From: Leptolyngbya sp. NIES-3755
Lineage (GTDB): Bacteria > Cyanobacteriota > Cyanobacteriia > Leptolyngbyales > Leptolyngbyaceae
Direction: 5' to 3'
NCBI GenBank assembly: GCA_001548435.1
Contig: AP017308.1
Coordinates: 2,117,030-2,181,029 of the forward strand
DNA: 64,000 nt
Shown here: positions 52,560 through 62,220 of the stretch, one piece after another
How positions within the stretch are numbered: the first letter of the stretch is position 1
Layout of the letters: each line of letters opens with the position of its first letter
The notes under the pieces: model-generated
What the model saw: only the letters and a program-made list of their open reading frames with translations
The model's database searches: none
Told to the model about the DNA's origin: nothing
Position numbers and translations under genes: made by a program

Positions 52560-55172
52560 GTGGATCAAGAGTTCTTTATTTCCGTCACGCCTGTACGCGG
52601 TGATGAATATTGGGTGAGAACCGAACGAGTCTCGCCAGGGGTTCCTTTAGCTGAAGAACTGGTCACTTGGCACGTCGATGAATGGCTCGAACAAGCCCGC
52701 CAATTGATGCACGATCCGCTACTTGGAATTTTGCGCGGCAGAATGCGATCGCTGGGTTCTTCGACAGCCGGAACCGATGCGCTGTCTCCAAACCTGGTGG
52801 AATTGGGACAGAAACTCTACAATGCGCTGTTTCAAGGCACGATTCGCGATAGCTGGATGACAGCACAGGGAATCGCTCAGAATCGACGCGAAGGCTTACG
52901 GTTGCGATTGGGATTAAAAGGCGATCGCTTACCTCGTTTGCCCTGGGAAGTGCTTTATGCGGGAGCGCGACCGTTAGCGACTGGAACGGATGTCGTGTTC
53001 TCGCGCTATCAAGCGAATTTTGCGCCGATGGGAACGATTTTGCAGCCTCATCGACCTGCGATCGAGCTTGATCCATCCCAGCCGTTGAGAATTTTAATGG
53101 TATTAGCTGCCCCCACGGATCAGGAAGTTCTTGAACTCCGACGGGAAGCGAACCATTTACGAGATGAATTATTAAGAGATGGACAGTCTGACGGCAAGAT
53201 CGATTTAACGATTTTGGATCAACCGGGACGTGAAGAGTTAACTCAAGAATTGGAGCAAGGACACTATCAAGTCTTGCACTACGCTGGACACAGCAATTTA
53301 GGTCTGTCTGGTGGCGATTTGTATTTAGTCAGCGATCGGACTGGATTAACTGAAGTCCTGAGTGGCGATGATCTCGCTGGACTGCTGGTCAATAATGGCG
53401 TGAGAATGGCGGTCTTCAATTCTTGCCGAGGAGTTTATACCGCGACGGCTGATCCCGCTGATGAAACGGAATCGAGCAATCTCACAGATGCGCTGCTAAA
53501 ACGAGGAATTCCGGCTGTCTTAGCGATGGCAGAACGAATTCCCGATGATGTAGCGTTGACGCTGAGCCGATTGTTTTATCGCAATCTCAAGCAACGTTAT
53601 CCGATCGATTTAAGTCTAAGTCGTGCACGTCAGGGATTACTCTCTTCCTACGGCTCGAATCAGTTGTATTGGGCATTGCCCATTCTCTATTTGCATCCTG
53701 ATTTTGATGGCTATCTTCAACCCACTGCACTTCCCGAATCGAATTATTCGCTGCCAGATCCCCAGCTTGCCCTCTCAAGTTTTGCGATCGATCCTGACAT
53801 GATTACGGATGATTCCCTTGCCCTCGAAGAAGCGGCGGCGCTATTTCCCGATCTGGAATTTGAAGATCCCGAAGATAGCGATCGACAAGCCATTCTCGAA
53901 ATGTTGCAAGAGATTCGCGATCCTGAAGATAATCCCTTCTCAAAATCAAAGCCAGATGTTGGGCAATTCTTCGAGCCGATCACTGCCAATACTGATGAAA
54001 CTCAGCTTCAAGCCGCAGAAGATTGTTTAACAGTGGGCAGACTGCGATCGCAAAATCAAGATTTCAACGGAGCGATCGTAGCCTACGGTCGAGCGATCGA
54101 GCTTGATCCCCACTGTGCTGAAGCCTTCAGTGAAATGGGTAGCGCCTTGGAAACTCTGGGCAGTCCGAATGAAGCGATCGTCGCTTATAAAATGGCATTG
54201 CAGTATGAACCGAGTCTGAGTCAAGCCCGTCGTCATCTTCATCGCCTAGAAACCGCTCACAATCTCACGCCTGCTCAGAATTCAACTCCGATTCAAGAGC
54301 CAGCCATCACACCGAATTTGCATGTCGAGGAAGTGAGACTCGAAGAACCCGTCACCGATCGTATTTTTGGCGATCGTAAAAAAGCGGCTCCTTCTCGCCG
54401 TCGTCGTCCTTGGTTAGCAGCAGGAATTCTCGGAACTGCGGTTGCTGCCGTCTTAGGAGTCTGGGGTTTTTCAACTTGGAAAGCTTCGACTACGCCTTCT
54501 CCGAACGATCTTGTAGACACAGTTAGCCAACTCGGTCCCCCTCCAGGCGTGAATCCGAGTCGATCGAGTACCTTAGTCGCGACAGCAACGACTAGCTTTG
54601 CTCAAGGAAATCTGCGCGTTGGACAAGACGCGATCGAGGAACTTCTAGAGAATGGTGAAGTCGTTGCGGCTGAGAGTGCCATACAAAACGTTCCACCCGA
54701 CAAATTGAACAATGGGACGGTGAGCTTTTTGCGGGGTCGAATTGCCTGGCAAGCACTCCAGCAAAAACGAGGAAACTACAGCCTCAATGATGCTCAAGGT
54801 TTCTTTGAAGAAGCACTGAAATCGAATCGTACCCCGAAAGTGCTCAACGCATTGGGATTTGTGTACTACGCTCAAAACACTCGAAATAGTCTCGATCGAG
54901 CCAGAAGAACCTGGCAGGAAGCGGCGGAACTGGCTGACAGCACCGGAGCAAAACAAGAAGCGCTTACGGCTCGTGCTGGATTAGCGCTAGTTCTGAATAA
55001 ATTCGCGCGATCGCGAACCGGCAATCAACGCAATCAACTTCGACAGCAAGCGACCACCCTGCGCGATCAAGTGCTGCAAAATAAAGCCTTTCAGATCGAC
55101 GAGTTGAGCAAAAACTGGTATTGGAATGAAATGGCGATCGCGGATTGGAGAGCATTACTCGCTGTCAAGTAA
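52560..55172 (+). CDS. CHAT-domain protease-like protein with TPR and membrane anchor
   Basis: An 870-residue multidomain protein. Seen: an unassigned N-terminal region (about 1-165), a CHAT (caspase-like) domain (about 170-385) with the His-Cys pair in HYAGHSN (His about 244) and FNSCRG (Cys about 289), an acidic stretch (about 400-470), TPR repeats (about 485-555; NQDFNGAIVAYGRAIELDP, GSPNEAIVAYKMALQYEP), one membrane helix (about 605-625), and a TPR-like C-terminal part. The start is GTG with GGAGGG seven bases upstream. Catalytic residues are present, so it is probably an active protease. Target unknown. Confidence 0.9.
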   Translation: MDQEFFISVTPVRGDEYWVRTERVSPGVPLAEELVTWHVDEWLEQARQLMHDPLLGILRGRMRSLGSSTAGTDALSPNLVELGQKLYNALFQGTIRDSWMTAQGIAQNRREGLRLRLGLKGDRLPRLPWEVLYAGARPLATGTDVVFSRYQANFAPMGTILQPHRPAIELDPSQPLRILMVLAAPTDQEVLELRREANHLRDELLRDGQSDGKIDLTILDQPGREELTQELEQGHYQVLHYAGHSNLGLSGGDLYLVSDRTGLTEVLSGDDLAGLLVNNGVRMAVFNSCRGVYTATADPADETESSNLTDALLKRGIPAVLAMAERIPDDVALTLSRLFYRNLKQRYPIDLSLSRARQGLLSSYGSNQLYWALPILYLHPDFDGYLQPTALPESNYSLPDPQLALSSFAIDPDMITDDSLALEEAAALFPDLEFEDPEDSDRQAILEMLQEIRDPEDNPFSKSKPDVGQFFEPITANTDETQLQAAEDCLTVGRLRSQNQDFNGAIVAYGRAIELDPHCAEAFSEMGSALETLGSPNEAIVAYKMALQYEPSLSQARRHLHRLETAHNLTPAQNSTPIQEPAITPNLHVEEVRLEEPVTDRIFGDRKKAAPSRRRRPWLAAGILGTAVAAVLGVWGFSTWKASTTPSPNDLVDTVSQLGPPPGVNPSRSSTLVATATTSFAQGNLRVGQDAIEELLENGEVVAAESAIQNVPPDKLNNGTVSFLRGRIAWQALQQKRGNYSLNDAQGFFEEALKSNRTPKVLNALGFVYYAQNTRNSLDRARRTWQEAAELADSTGAKQEALTARAGLALVLNKFARSRTGNQRNQLRQQATTLRDQVLQNKAFQIDELSKNWYWNEMAIADWRALLAVK

Positions 55173-55242
55173 TACTGCAAAATCGCGGTTGCCAAAATTC
55201 GATAGAGTAGAATCGAATCATTGAGTTGCACGGTCTGAATCT

Positions 55243-55623
55243 ATGAATTCTGATACTGTTGTTCGCATCTTACAAAAAAGCTTTCGCGTGACGCTCGGAG
55301 CCACTGCTGCTTTGGTTGAAATTCTCCAAGATCCTCAGAAGCGAGAATCGAATCTGCACAAAATCAAAGTTGAACTCGATCAACTCACTCGCGAATGGGC
55401 GGAAAAAGGTGAAGTGACTGAGCAAGAAGCTCGAACTTATGTGGATCAGTTTATTGCTCAACGTCGGGGTGAGATGAATTCTGGTACGACGGTCACGACG
55501 ACTGCAACTACGGTTCAAGCTCCGCCTCCAGAGGTTCAGCTTGAATTGCAAGAGCTAACGGCACAATTAGCAGCTATCCGAGCAGAAATTGAACGCTTGA
55601 GAACTGAAGAGAATCGATCGTGA
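55243..55623 (+). CDS. Phasin-like coiled-coil protein
   Basis: A 126-residue protein with an N-terminal helical segment (VVRILQKSFRVTLGATAALVEILQDP), a charged helix EWAEKGEVTEQEARTYVDQFIAQRR, a Thr-rich linker (TTVTTTATTVQ) and a C-terminal coiled coil (LQELTAQLAAIRAEIERLRTEE). This layout resembles phasin-type and related polymer-granule or scaffold proteins of cyanobacteria; I am not certain. Its stop overlaps the GTG start of the DUF429 gene. Confidence 0.7.
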   Translation: MNSDTVVRILQKSFRVTLGATAALVEILQDPQKRESNLHKIKVELDQLTREWAEKGEVTEQEARTYVDQFIAQRRGEMNSGTTVTTTATTVQAPPPEVQLELQELTAQLAAIRAEIERLRTEENRS

Positions 55624-56336
55624 AGTGTCTCGGTATTGATTTAGGCTGGAGTTCAAATCCCAGTGGTTTGTGCTGTTTAGAGCTTGATCATGGAGTGTTA
55701 ACGCTGCGAGATCTGCGGCGGGAAAGCTCGATCGATGAAGTGCTCTCTTGGGTCGATCGATATGCGCCTGATTCTGCGATCGTGGCGGTTGATGCTCCGA
55801 CAATTATTCCAAATCAAACCGGAATGCGATTGCCGGATCGCCTAGCTCACAAACATTTTGGACGTTATCATGCCGGATGCTATCCTGCGAACTTAGGATT
55901 GCCATTTGCCGATCGTACTGTCGGTTTAGGACTGAATTTGGAAGCACGAGGATTTGAACACGCGCCTACGATTGAAGCTCAACATCCAGGACGCTATCAA
56001 ATCGAAGTGTTTCCACATCCGGCAATGGTGCATTTATTCGGATTGAATCAGATTTTGAAATACAAAAAAGGCACGATCGCACAACGCAAACCAGAATTAG
56101 AAAAATTGCGCCAATTCATACTGGAGCGATTACCTCAAATCGAGCCGAGATTAAAGTTAGAAACACTCCCAGAAATTCCCAATAAAGGCGTTGATCTCAA
56201 AGCAGTTGAAGATCAGTTGGATAGTTTGATTTGTGCTTATGTCGCGGCGTATTGGTGGTATTGGGGAGCAGAAAAAAACTTAGTATTAGGCGATCGAGCA
56301 TCAGGGTATATTGTGGTTCCATCCCCTTTGACTTAA
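55620..56336 (+). CDS. DUF429 family protein
   Basis: A 238-residue protein of the DUF429 family, whose fold is RNase H/actin-like: LGIDLGWSSNPSGLCCLEL (first strands with the Asp), VAVDAPTIIPNQTGMRLPDRLAHKHFG, then IEVFPHPAMVHLFGL and the C-terminal DQLDSLICAYVAAYW. Some relatives are called predicted nucleases; function unproven. It starts at GTG overlapping the previous stop and is followed by DUF2752 two bases later. Confidence 0.85.
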   Translation: MKCLGIDLGWSSNPSGLCCLELDHGVLTLRDLRRESSIDEVLSWVDRYAPDSAIVAVDAPTIIPNQTGMRLPDRLAHKHFGRYHAGCYPANLGLPFADRTVGLGLNLEARGFEHAPTIEAQHPGRYQIEVFPHPAMVHLFGLNQILKYKKGTIAQRKPELEKLRQFILERLPQIEPRLKLETLPEIPNKGVDLKAVEDQLDSLICAYVAAYWWYWGAEKNLVLGDRASGYIVVPSPLT

Positions 56337-56338
56337 CG

Positions 56339-56752
56339 ATGCTGGCTTCATTAATTCGATCGCGAAAACTTTGTCTGATTCTCGTTGCTGCCGCGATCGT
56401 GCATTTTGGGCTGATTCTGCTCGGTTTACCCAGTTGGCAATGTCCGATTCGAGAAGTGTTGAGAGTGCCTTGTCCGGGGTGTGGAGTTTCTCGCGCCACG
56501 ATCGAACTTCTACAAGGTCATTTTGATCATGCTTTCAGAATTCACGCTTTTGCTCCGATTGTCGTTCTCGTGGGTGGATTGGTGTTGAGTGCGATCGTGT
56601 TGCCAAAATCGCGCCGACTTAAACTTGCTGGAATTGTCGATCGGATTGAACAGCGCACCGGAATCACAATTGTGATCCTGATTAGTTTCTTAATCTATTG
56701 GTTAATCCGATTGTTCTTTTTTACGAAGGAAATCTATGACTGGGTGATGTGA
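56339..56752 (+). CDS. DUF2752 membrane protein
   Basis: A 137-residue membrane protein with about three helices (CLILVAAAIVHFGLILLGL, FAPIVVLVGGLVLSAIVL, TIVILISFLIYWLIRLFFF) and the DUF2752 signature CPGCGVSRA followed by a helix. The family occurs in many bacteria; function unknown. I use the ATG at 56339, two bases after the DUF429 stop region; a longer frame from 56231 is antisense-free but overlaps DUF429 and lacks family similarity. Confidence 0.87.
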   Translation: MLASLIRSRKLCLILVAAAIVHFGLILLGLPSWQCPIREVLRVPCPGCGVSRATIELLQGHFDHAFRIHAFAPIVVLVGGLVLSAIVLPKSRRLKLAGIVDRIEQRTGITIVILISFLIYWLIRLFFFTKEIYDWVM

Positions 56753-56789
56753 TGTGTTTTCATAGCTACAGGTTATTGAGGATTTGTTC

Positions 56790-57059
56790 ATGGACGCTTT
56801 GCTTGGATTAATCATTCTAGCAGCAGCAATCACGAGCTTTGTGTGTTTCATTCTCGTGTTAATTAAGCTTTTTGGAGATAAAGGAGTTGGCTGGGGAATC
56901 TTCGGGATTTTCTGTAGTATTTATACCTTCATCTGGGGTTGGCAGAACATCGATCGATACAACATCAAAAACATCATGGTGCTTTGGTCAGCGATGATCG
57001 GTGTCAATCTCGTGCTGCGAATTTTGGCGATCGTGGCGGTGAACAGTCAAGGAAGTTAA
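56790..57059 (+). CDS. Small three-helix membrane protein
   Basis: An 89-residue hydrophobic protein: helices at about 2-24, 35-53 (GWGIFGIFCSIYTFIWGW) and 62-86, with a short polar NIDRYNIKN loop. GAGGA precedes the ATG at 56790 by eight bases; a TTG at 56784 would add two residues. I cannot assign a family. It follows the DUF2752 gene in the same direction and may be in its operon. Confidence 0.75.
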   Translation: MDALLGLIILAAAITSFVCFILVLIKLFGDKGVGWGIFGIFCSIYTFIWGWQNIDRYNIKNIMVLWSAMIGVNLVLRILAIVAVNSQGS

Positions 57060-57093
57060 GCATCAACAGGGGGAGCGTCTTTCCCTTCAAGAC

Positions 57094-58293
57094 TTACCGC
57101 TTCGCAAAATTCGCTGGGTCTTGATCGCGTCGGTGTTTGAGCGGAATCGGTGCACCTTGACCATTTCCCACGAATGCGGCTGTTTCTTCTAACGCAGTTC
57201 TAAACCGTTTTGCAGCATAAATCGACATATCACGCGGCACACTAATACGATCGCGTAAATATCGCAACGCCACATCTGATCCTGCTGGTGGGACACAAAT
57301 TTCACCCGTCATCATCCGAGTTAAGGCACAGCGTAACGCTTCATCGATCACTCGATCGTTTGCGGGATTGACTCGGATAATGTTCGATCGATGTTTGATC
57401 ACTCGATACAAGGCTTCCTTGCGAGAGGTTTCTGGTTCTGGATAGCTCACATCCGGTAGCTCAAACCAATCCCCCTGATCGACTCGTGCTTTATTCATCA
57501 ACATTTGCGGTTCGCCATTCTCCCAACATCCACCCATCTGAGGCGGCAAATCGTGAGCGTGAGTGTGAAAATCGCTTTGAGTGCCACGATACGTCGATCG
57601 AGTTTCCATCGCATCGAACCAAGCCTTGAAACGCGGATTCTCTTCACGCATCGAATAGCCTTTGTAGTAGTACAAACTCGCATTCATCCGCTCAACATAC
57701 GGCGTAAAAACCACGTCCACCGTACTGAACTCTTCTAAAAAGTAATCTCCAGGAGTTTGGCTCAATGCCTCTTCAACCCTCGATACAACTTCGATAAATT
57801 TCTTGCGCTTCTGTTGCTCATCGCGGGCAGAGTACGACGGATAGCAGAGCCAATTACACCAAGCTCGAAACAGAAGCCGCTCCAGCCATCGAAGCGGGTT
57901 GACTCGCGGATCTTCCATTCCAAACTTCAGCACCCCAAACGATCGCTCAAGTGCAATCAGAATGTCATCGCTTTCGGTAATGATTCGACCATCAATCTCG
58001 ATCGCAGGCAGCATTCCTGATGGGATTTTCCGCTTATACCAAGCTTCTTTTTCCCCATAGCAGAACATTGTCACTTTCTGAATCCGATACGGAATTTGCT
58101 TCTCTTCCAGCCACAGCCAGATCTTCTGACAGTACGGACACCAAGCATGATGGTCCCGATACAGCGTCACTCGCACATCCGATTCTGAATGTCCAAAGAG
58201 CCGTAACCAGGACTGAGCATTCGTGGAACCATTGACTGGATCGATTTGGTAATCGGTAAGAGCTTCGAGTTCAGTCCAGCTTAGAACGGGCAT
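57094..58293 (-). CDS. Glutathione S-transferase family protein
   Basis: A 399-residue protein with an N-terminal thioredoxin-fold GST domain: [28 protein letters not shown] (CPYC at about 52-55), [21 protein letters not shown], then an all-helical GST C domain to about 240, and an extra C-terminal region (about 250-399) with [18 protein letters not shown] and [15 protein letters not shown]. The CPYC pair suggests glutaredoxin-like or reductive chemistry rather than simple conjugation. The long C-terminal extension is characteristic of a cyanobacterial/plant-type subgroup. Substrate unknown. Confidence 0.88.
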   Translation of the reverse strand: MPVLSWTELEALTDYQIDPVNGSTNAQSWLRLFGHSESDVRVTLYRDHHAWCPYCQKIWLWLEEKQIPYRIQKVTMFCYGEKEAWYKRKIPSGMLPAIEIDGRIITESDDILIALERSFGVLKFGMEDPRVNPLRWLERLLFRAWCNWLCYPSYSARDEQQKRKKFIEVVSRVEEALSQTPGDYFLEEFSTVDVVFTPYVERMNASLYYYKGYSMREENPRFKAWFDAMETRSTYRGTQSDFHTHAHDLPPQMGGCWENGEPQMLMNKARVDQGDWFELPDVSYPEPETSRKEALYRVIKHRSNIIRVNPANDRVIDEALRCALTRMMTGEICVPPAGSDVALRYLRDRISVPRDMSIYAAKRFRTALEETAAFVGNGQGAPIPLKHRRDQDPANFAKR

Positions 58294-58348
58294 AAGAGAT
58301 ACGATCGCAACGAGTTCTATCGTGACGGGTTTCGCATCTCTGCGTCAA

Positions 58349-58840
58349 CTAGAATCGTAATCCGACTCCACCTTGCAAAGTCGCAGCGGCTCCTCCATTT
58401 CGGTAGCCATCAAACGCAATCACGGCATTTCCAAACACGACAAGATTGCTATTCGGCAGGACGTAATCGATTCCAGGCTGAATCGCGAAGCTGGTCCGAT
58501 TCCCGACAACAGAATCGCCACCGAGCGGAATTGAAGCCCCTGCACCAATGTAGATATCGGTCTGCCAATTCAGCGGATAATCGTATGAAACAGTCGGAAC
58601 GATCGCGGTTCCGCTGCCTAAAAATGCCTGTGCACGTAGCGAAATTGGTGCTCTGAGAAACTTATAGCGTCCAGCCACCACAGCCGAAATGCCACTTCCA
58701 TCACCATTATCACCGCTGGTTAGACCGACCGCAGGACCCACGCCAATATAGCTTCCATAAGCGGCTTGAGCAGAAGCGGGGGCTTGATACGCGATCAATC
58801 CAATGGCTGCGGCTCCAAATAAACTGGTTAAAACTTTCAT
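58349..58840 (-). CDS. Secreted outer-membrane beta-barrel-like protein
   Basis: A 163-residue exported protein. Seen: Sec signal peptide (about 1-24; ending SAQA), then repeated amphipathic strands rich in Gly and aromatic residues (YIGVGPAVGLTSG, PISLRAQAFLGSG, TSFAIQPGIDYVLP, LQGGVGLRF) and the terminal Phe typical of outer-membrane barrels. Probably an eight-stranded small barrel; function unknown. Upstream is a gap shared with the divergent TPR gene. Confidence 0.78.
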   Translation of the reverse strand: MKVLTSLFGAAAIGLIAYQAPASAQAAYGSYIGVGPAVGLTSGDNGDGSGISAVVAGRYKFLRAPISLRAQAFLGSGTAIVPTVSYDYPLNWQTDIYIGAGASIPLGGDSVVGNRTSFAIQPGIDYVLPNSNLVVFGNAVIAFDGYRNGGAAATLQGGVGLRF

Positions 58841-59004
58841 TGCTCAACTCCTCACAGCGAATCGGCTGAATTATTTTTAATCATATACAAGTTTGCCCGA
58901 TTCTCAAGTGCAATAAGTCGATTTTTCTTTGAATTTCGATTGAAAAATGAATGAGAATCAGTAGAACTTTTAGAATAAGAGAAACCTCTATCGTTGAGTT
59001 TTAT

Positions 59005-60867
59005 ATGTCTGATTCTGCATTGGGCGATCGCTATTCCGATTTGATCGAACAAATTATCCAAATGACGCTAAAAGGCAATATTCGATCGAAAGAACAGGTC
59101 TATCAAATGTTGGCGCAGGAGATTGAACCGGATAGTGGCGAAATTTTTGAAGTGAAGTTTCGCGATCGCTACATGAAAACGGAAAGTCAGGCAAATGATA
59201 AAACTGATGAGCTAAAACAAGCGAAAGCAATGCGGGCAATGCGGGCACTTAAAACTCTCGATGGAGAATGGAACCGCTGGCAATCTGAAAACCGAAACAG
59301 AAGCGCGATCGCCACTTCAGTTCGCCGCTTAAATCAGGCAGATAAAAGCGATCGATTACTCATTCTTCTCGAACTGAGCGATCCGAATCAACCCGATAGT
59401 TTAAATGCTGACCAACTCAAACAAGTTGCACTCACACTCAGACAACAACCGATTTCTGATCCGGAAACTCAGCAAGAACTTGCACAATTGAGCGATGGAA
59501 TTGTCCGGGGGTTTCAATCTTGGGACATCTTACAGCCGCATTTAGTCAGTTGGATTTATGATCCAGAACAACTCGGATTTGAAAATACATCACGAGGCTT
59601 GAACCCTTGGGAAGTGTGGGCAAAACAACCGCTTGGAACCCGACTACGATCCTTTTTCGCAGTGCTCGATCGCAATGATCCAGTCCGATATTGGGCGCAA
59701 GATCAAACCGATTTGACCGTTACGGATTGGGTAGAATTCGCGATCGTCATTCAAACTCTACAACGCGGTTTAGTCAGTTGGGCTGAAAATCAAAGCTACA
59801 GTTCCAAAGCGGGACGAAACTTGTGTGTCTCGCTGTTTCTAACGTTTGCACTAATTTGGTCAGAGTTAGCGAATGGATTTGCCCAGTCTTCGTCTTTGAA
59901 TTCGATCAATCGATCGCGTTTTTCTGATGCGTCTTTCCGGGTCACTCTGCAAATTCTCCGAATCTTTGCTCAACGAGACTATTTCCCCTTATATGGAACT
60001 ATCTATACTCCTTTCTCAGGTGGGCATTTCCGAGAAGCAATGAACTATCTGAGCGAACCGCTAAAACAAGCGGAAGGCACTCAGGAGAAAGCTCGGATTC
60101 TAACTTTGATTGGGGCTGCACAGCGAGTCTTTGGAGCATTTGACCTTGCAAAAGAGATTCACGATATTGCAAAAGACATTGCTCAAGAAGCAGGCGATTT
60201 CAGATGCGAGATTGCTAACTTGAATCATCTCAGCCGCATTAGCATCAATCAGAAACAATATGCAGAAGCAATTAGTACCAGCCAACGCGCTTTAATCCTG
60301 AGTCGGCAGAGGGGCGATCGTATGGGTGAAGCCAACGCACTCGCGAATCTTGGCTATGCGGAAGTGTTCCAAGCTCAGCTCCTTGAATCTGATCCCGATG
60401 CGTATGAATTAGCGATCGGGTATCTAGAACAAGGTTTAGCACTCTCAGTGAAGCTGAAAGATCTACAAAGTCAAGCGCTCTGTGCTCTGAGTTTAGGAAG
60501 TGCTTATGTGACTTTGAATGATATTGATCAAGCGTTGAAATATTTAGAGCAAGCGAGTTATGCGGCGGCGGATGCGGGCGATCGCTATCTTCACGCTCTA
60601 TGCTTAGTCAACTTTGGAGAAGCATTCTACCAAGAGAAAGACTACGGAAAAGTCGTGTACGCATCGACGATCGCAATGTACAAACTCGAACAGATGGGGA
60701 CGACCGATTGGCGCTCTCCAGCAGGGTTATTGACGATTCTGCGGGGACAACTTGGAGAGCGGTTTGACCAAATCATGGAAGAACAGCGATCGCGCTTAAT
60801 TGTCGAAATTGGAGTGGATGGCTTTGATTATCTGACGGAATTGCTCGATCGATACCGCCAAGGATAG
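59005..60867 (+). CDS. TPR repeat protein
   Basis: A 620-residue soluble protein. The N-terminal third (about 1-110) has DLIEQIIQMTLKGNIRSKEQVYQML, then charged helices; the middle is unassigned; residues about 340-600 form at least five tetratricopeptide repeats (EKARILTLIGAAQRVFG, GDFRCEIANLNHLSRISINQKQYAEAISTSQRAL, GEANALANLGYAEVF, LQSQALCALSLGSAYV, LHALCLVNFGEAFYQ). Such arrays bind proteins. Start ATG 59005; the 18 upstream residues of the longer frame are atypical. It is followed after 4 bases by the next gene, so the two are coupled. Confidence 0.85.
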   Translation: MSDSALGDRYSDLIEQIIQMTLKGNIRSKEQVYQMLAQEIEPDSGEIFEVKFRDRYMKTESQANDKTDELKQAKAMRAMRALKTLDGEWNRWQSENRNRSAIATSVRRLNQADKSDRLLILLELSDPNQPDSLNADQLKQVALTLRQQPISDPETQQELAQLSDGIVRGFQSWDILQPHLVSWIYDPEQLGFENTSRGLNPWEVWAKQPLGTRLRSFFAVLDRNDPVRYWAQDQTDLTVTDWVEFAIVIQTLQRGLVSWAENQSYSSKAGRNLCVSLFLTFALIWSELANGFAQSSSLNSINRSRFSDASFRVTLQILRIFAQRDYFPLYGTIYTPFSGGHFREAMNYLSEPLKQAEGTQEKARILTLIGAAQRVFGAFDLAKEIHDIAKDIAQEAGDFRCEIANLNHLSRISINQKQYAEAISTSQRALILSRQRGDRMGEANALANLGYAEVFQAQLLESDPDAYELAIGYLEQGLALSVKLKDLQSQALCALSLGSAYVTLNDIDQALKYLEQASYAAADAGDRYLHALCLVNFGEAFYQEKDYGKVVYASTIAMYKLEQMGTTDWRSPAGLLTILRGQLGERFDQIMEEQRSRLIVEIGVDGFDYLTELLDRYRQG

Positions 60868-60871
60868 TTCA

Positions 60872-61702
60872 ATGGCTCAAAACCCTTTTGATCAACTCTC
60901 CAAGCAATATCTAGAAGAGTTTCTAGCTCCACTCGGAACCGTTCAGCGACAATACGAAATTCCAGGCGAATCGAAGTTTGTGGACGTTTGGTTTGTGCCT
61001 AATCCTGAGAGGGTGCAATCAGGCGATTTGGGACTGTTGGGACGAATGGTTCAAAAACCCTGCTTGCTCGAACCTTATCGCAATGTGCCCGCTCGTACTG
61101 ACATTCGAGTTGCGGTGATGAAATTGGTATGGATTCAGGAAGATGAACGGCGTAAATCACAGCAAGATGCAGTTTCTGAAGATGAGTTGCCGATGCTCTG
61201 GATTTTAGCGGCAACCACTTCTCGACCTTTGCTGGAAGAAGCGGGTTGTGTCACTAAAACAGATTGGATGCCTGGAGTTTATTTTGTTCCATCAATCTTC
61301 AAAACCGCGATTGTGGCGATCGATCAACTTCCCGAAACAGAAGAAACGTTATGGTTAAGAATTTTAGGGCGGGATGCAACCCAGGAAAGGGCAATTCGAG
61401 AGGTTTTGGCGTTACCTCCAGGTCATCCACGACGCAATGGGATTTTAAGATTGTTATCCAGTTGGAAAGTTAGAATTGACTTAAGTGAAATTCGGGATTT
61501 TAGCGAACGGGAGGCGGTTATGGCATTGTCCGAAGCTTTCTTAGAATGGGAACGGCAGCACGAGGAACTTGTTGAGCAGAGGGTTAAGCAAGGAATTGCG
61601 CTTAAACTTTTAGCTCAGGGATTGCCGATCGAAGTCATCGCGCAAACAACAGAGTTATCGATCGAAGATCTTCAACGCCTGCAAGCCCAATCTAACTCCT
61701 GA
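60872..61702 (+). CDS. Conserved cyanobacterial protein, PD-(D/E)XK-like N-terminus
   Basis: A 276-residue protein. The N-terminal part FDQLSKQYLEEFLAPLGTVQRQYEIPGESKFVDVWFVP has the spacing of a PD-(D/E)XK nuclease-like core (E..., VDVWF), as in the Rpn/transposase-related proteins common in cyanobacteria. The C-terminal part is helical with EQRVKQGIALKLLAQGLPIEVIAQTTELSIEDLQRLQ, a tail often found in this group. Activity is uncertain and the catalytic Lys is not clear. It lies 4 bp after the TPR gene. Confidence 0.7.
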   Translation: MAQNPFDQLSKQYLEEFLAPLGTVQRQYEIPGESKFVDVWFVPNPERVQSGDLGLLGRMVQKPCLLEPYRNVPARTDIRVAVMKLVWIQEDERRKSQQDAVSEDELPMLWILAATTSRPLLEEAGCVTKTDWMPGVYFVPSIFKTAIVAIDQLPETEETLWLRILGRDATQERAIREVLALPPGHPRRNGILRLLSSWKVRIDLSEIRDFSEREAVMALSEAFLEWERQHEELVEQRVKQGIALKLLAQGLPIEVIAQTTELSIEDLQRLQAQSNS

Positions 61703-61828
61703 GAAGCTTTATGACTGCACGTGATTTTTACCAGCAAGCTTTTAATTAGGAACAGTCTCAAACTTCGGAGAGACGATTTGAACGATCGAAATTAGCACGA
61801 TCGACAAGTTGTATTGCTGAATCTCATC

Positions 61829-62158
61829 ATGGCAAACGTTGATCAAGCAAATATTGATACTACGATCGGGCTATTACAAGAAGGAGTCACTGCGATTCCG
61901 GTTGAACAAGCAATGGAAATTATCGAAGCTTGGGAGCAGCAACTTCGAGGACTCGCGATCGCAGATGATTTGAAAGAATTGAAAGATGCTCTGCGGAAAG
62001 GGAAAAGTGCAGAAGCGATCGCCAATTTGCTCATGAGTTTGGGAGGCGATACGTCAGGTGAATTGAACATTGAAACTTCTAGTGATGTTGCAGATAAGAT
62101 TCAACATCTGTCTAGATTGCTGACTGAAGCCAGTACGGAGATGCGAAGCCTAGCGTAA
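61829..62158 (+). CDS. Small helical hypothetical protein
   Basis: A 109-residue soluble, mostly helical protein: VDQANIDTTIGLLQEGVTAIPVEQAMEIIEAWEQQLRG, then DDLKELKDALRKGKSAEAIANLLMSLGGDT, ending in a third helix HLSRLLTEASTEMRSLA. No family recognised. ATG 61829 is preceded by no clear ribosome binding site; an alternative TTG is at 61814. Convergent with the substrate-binding protein gene and separated from it by a 12-bp stem hairpin. Confidence 0.65.
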   Translation: MANVDQANIDTTIGLLQEGVTAIPVEQAMEIIEAWEQQLRGLAIADDLKELKDALRKGKSAEAIANLLMSLGGDTSGELNIETSSDVADKIQHLSRLLTEASTEMRSLA

Positions 62159-62165
62159 ATTTTGG

Positions 62166-62205
62166 GATGCTATCTCGATCGAGCGTTTCGGGACGAGATA
62201 GCATC
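62166..62205. terminator. Long hairpin between convergent genes
   Basis: GATGCTATCTCG (62166-62177) pairs perfectly with CGAGATAGCATC (62194-62205), 16-base loop. No T run on either side, so it may act as a bidirectional transcription stop or 3'-end RNA protector rather than a standard terminator. Confidence 0.55.
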
Positions 62206-62220
62206 AAACTCACCTAAAAC

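Noticed and set aside
55650-55668. tRNA T-arm-like sequence (GGAGTTCAAATCCCAG)
   Set aside because: It lies inside the DUF429 coding frame, encodes conserved residues, and no acceptor, D or anticodon arms can be folded around it.
61711-61749. Short frame MTARDFYQQAFN followed by a stop, resembling the start of cyanobacterial TPR proteins
   Set aside because: Only twelve codons, and the sequence after the stop shows no TPR pattern in any frame; too little to call a pseudogene.
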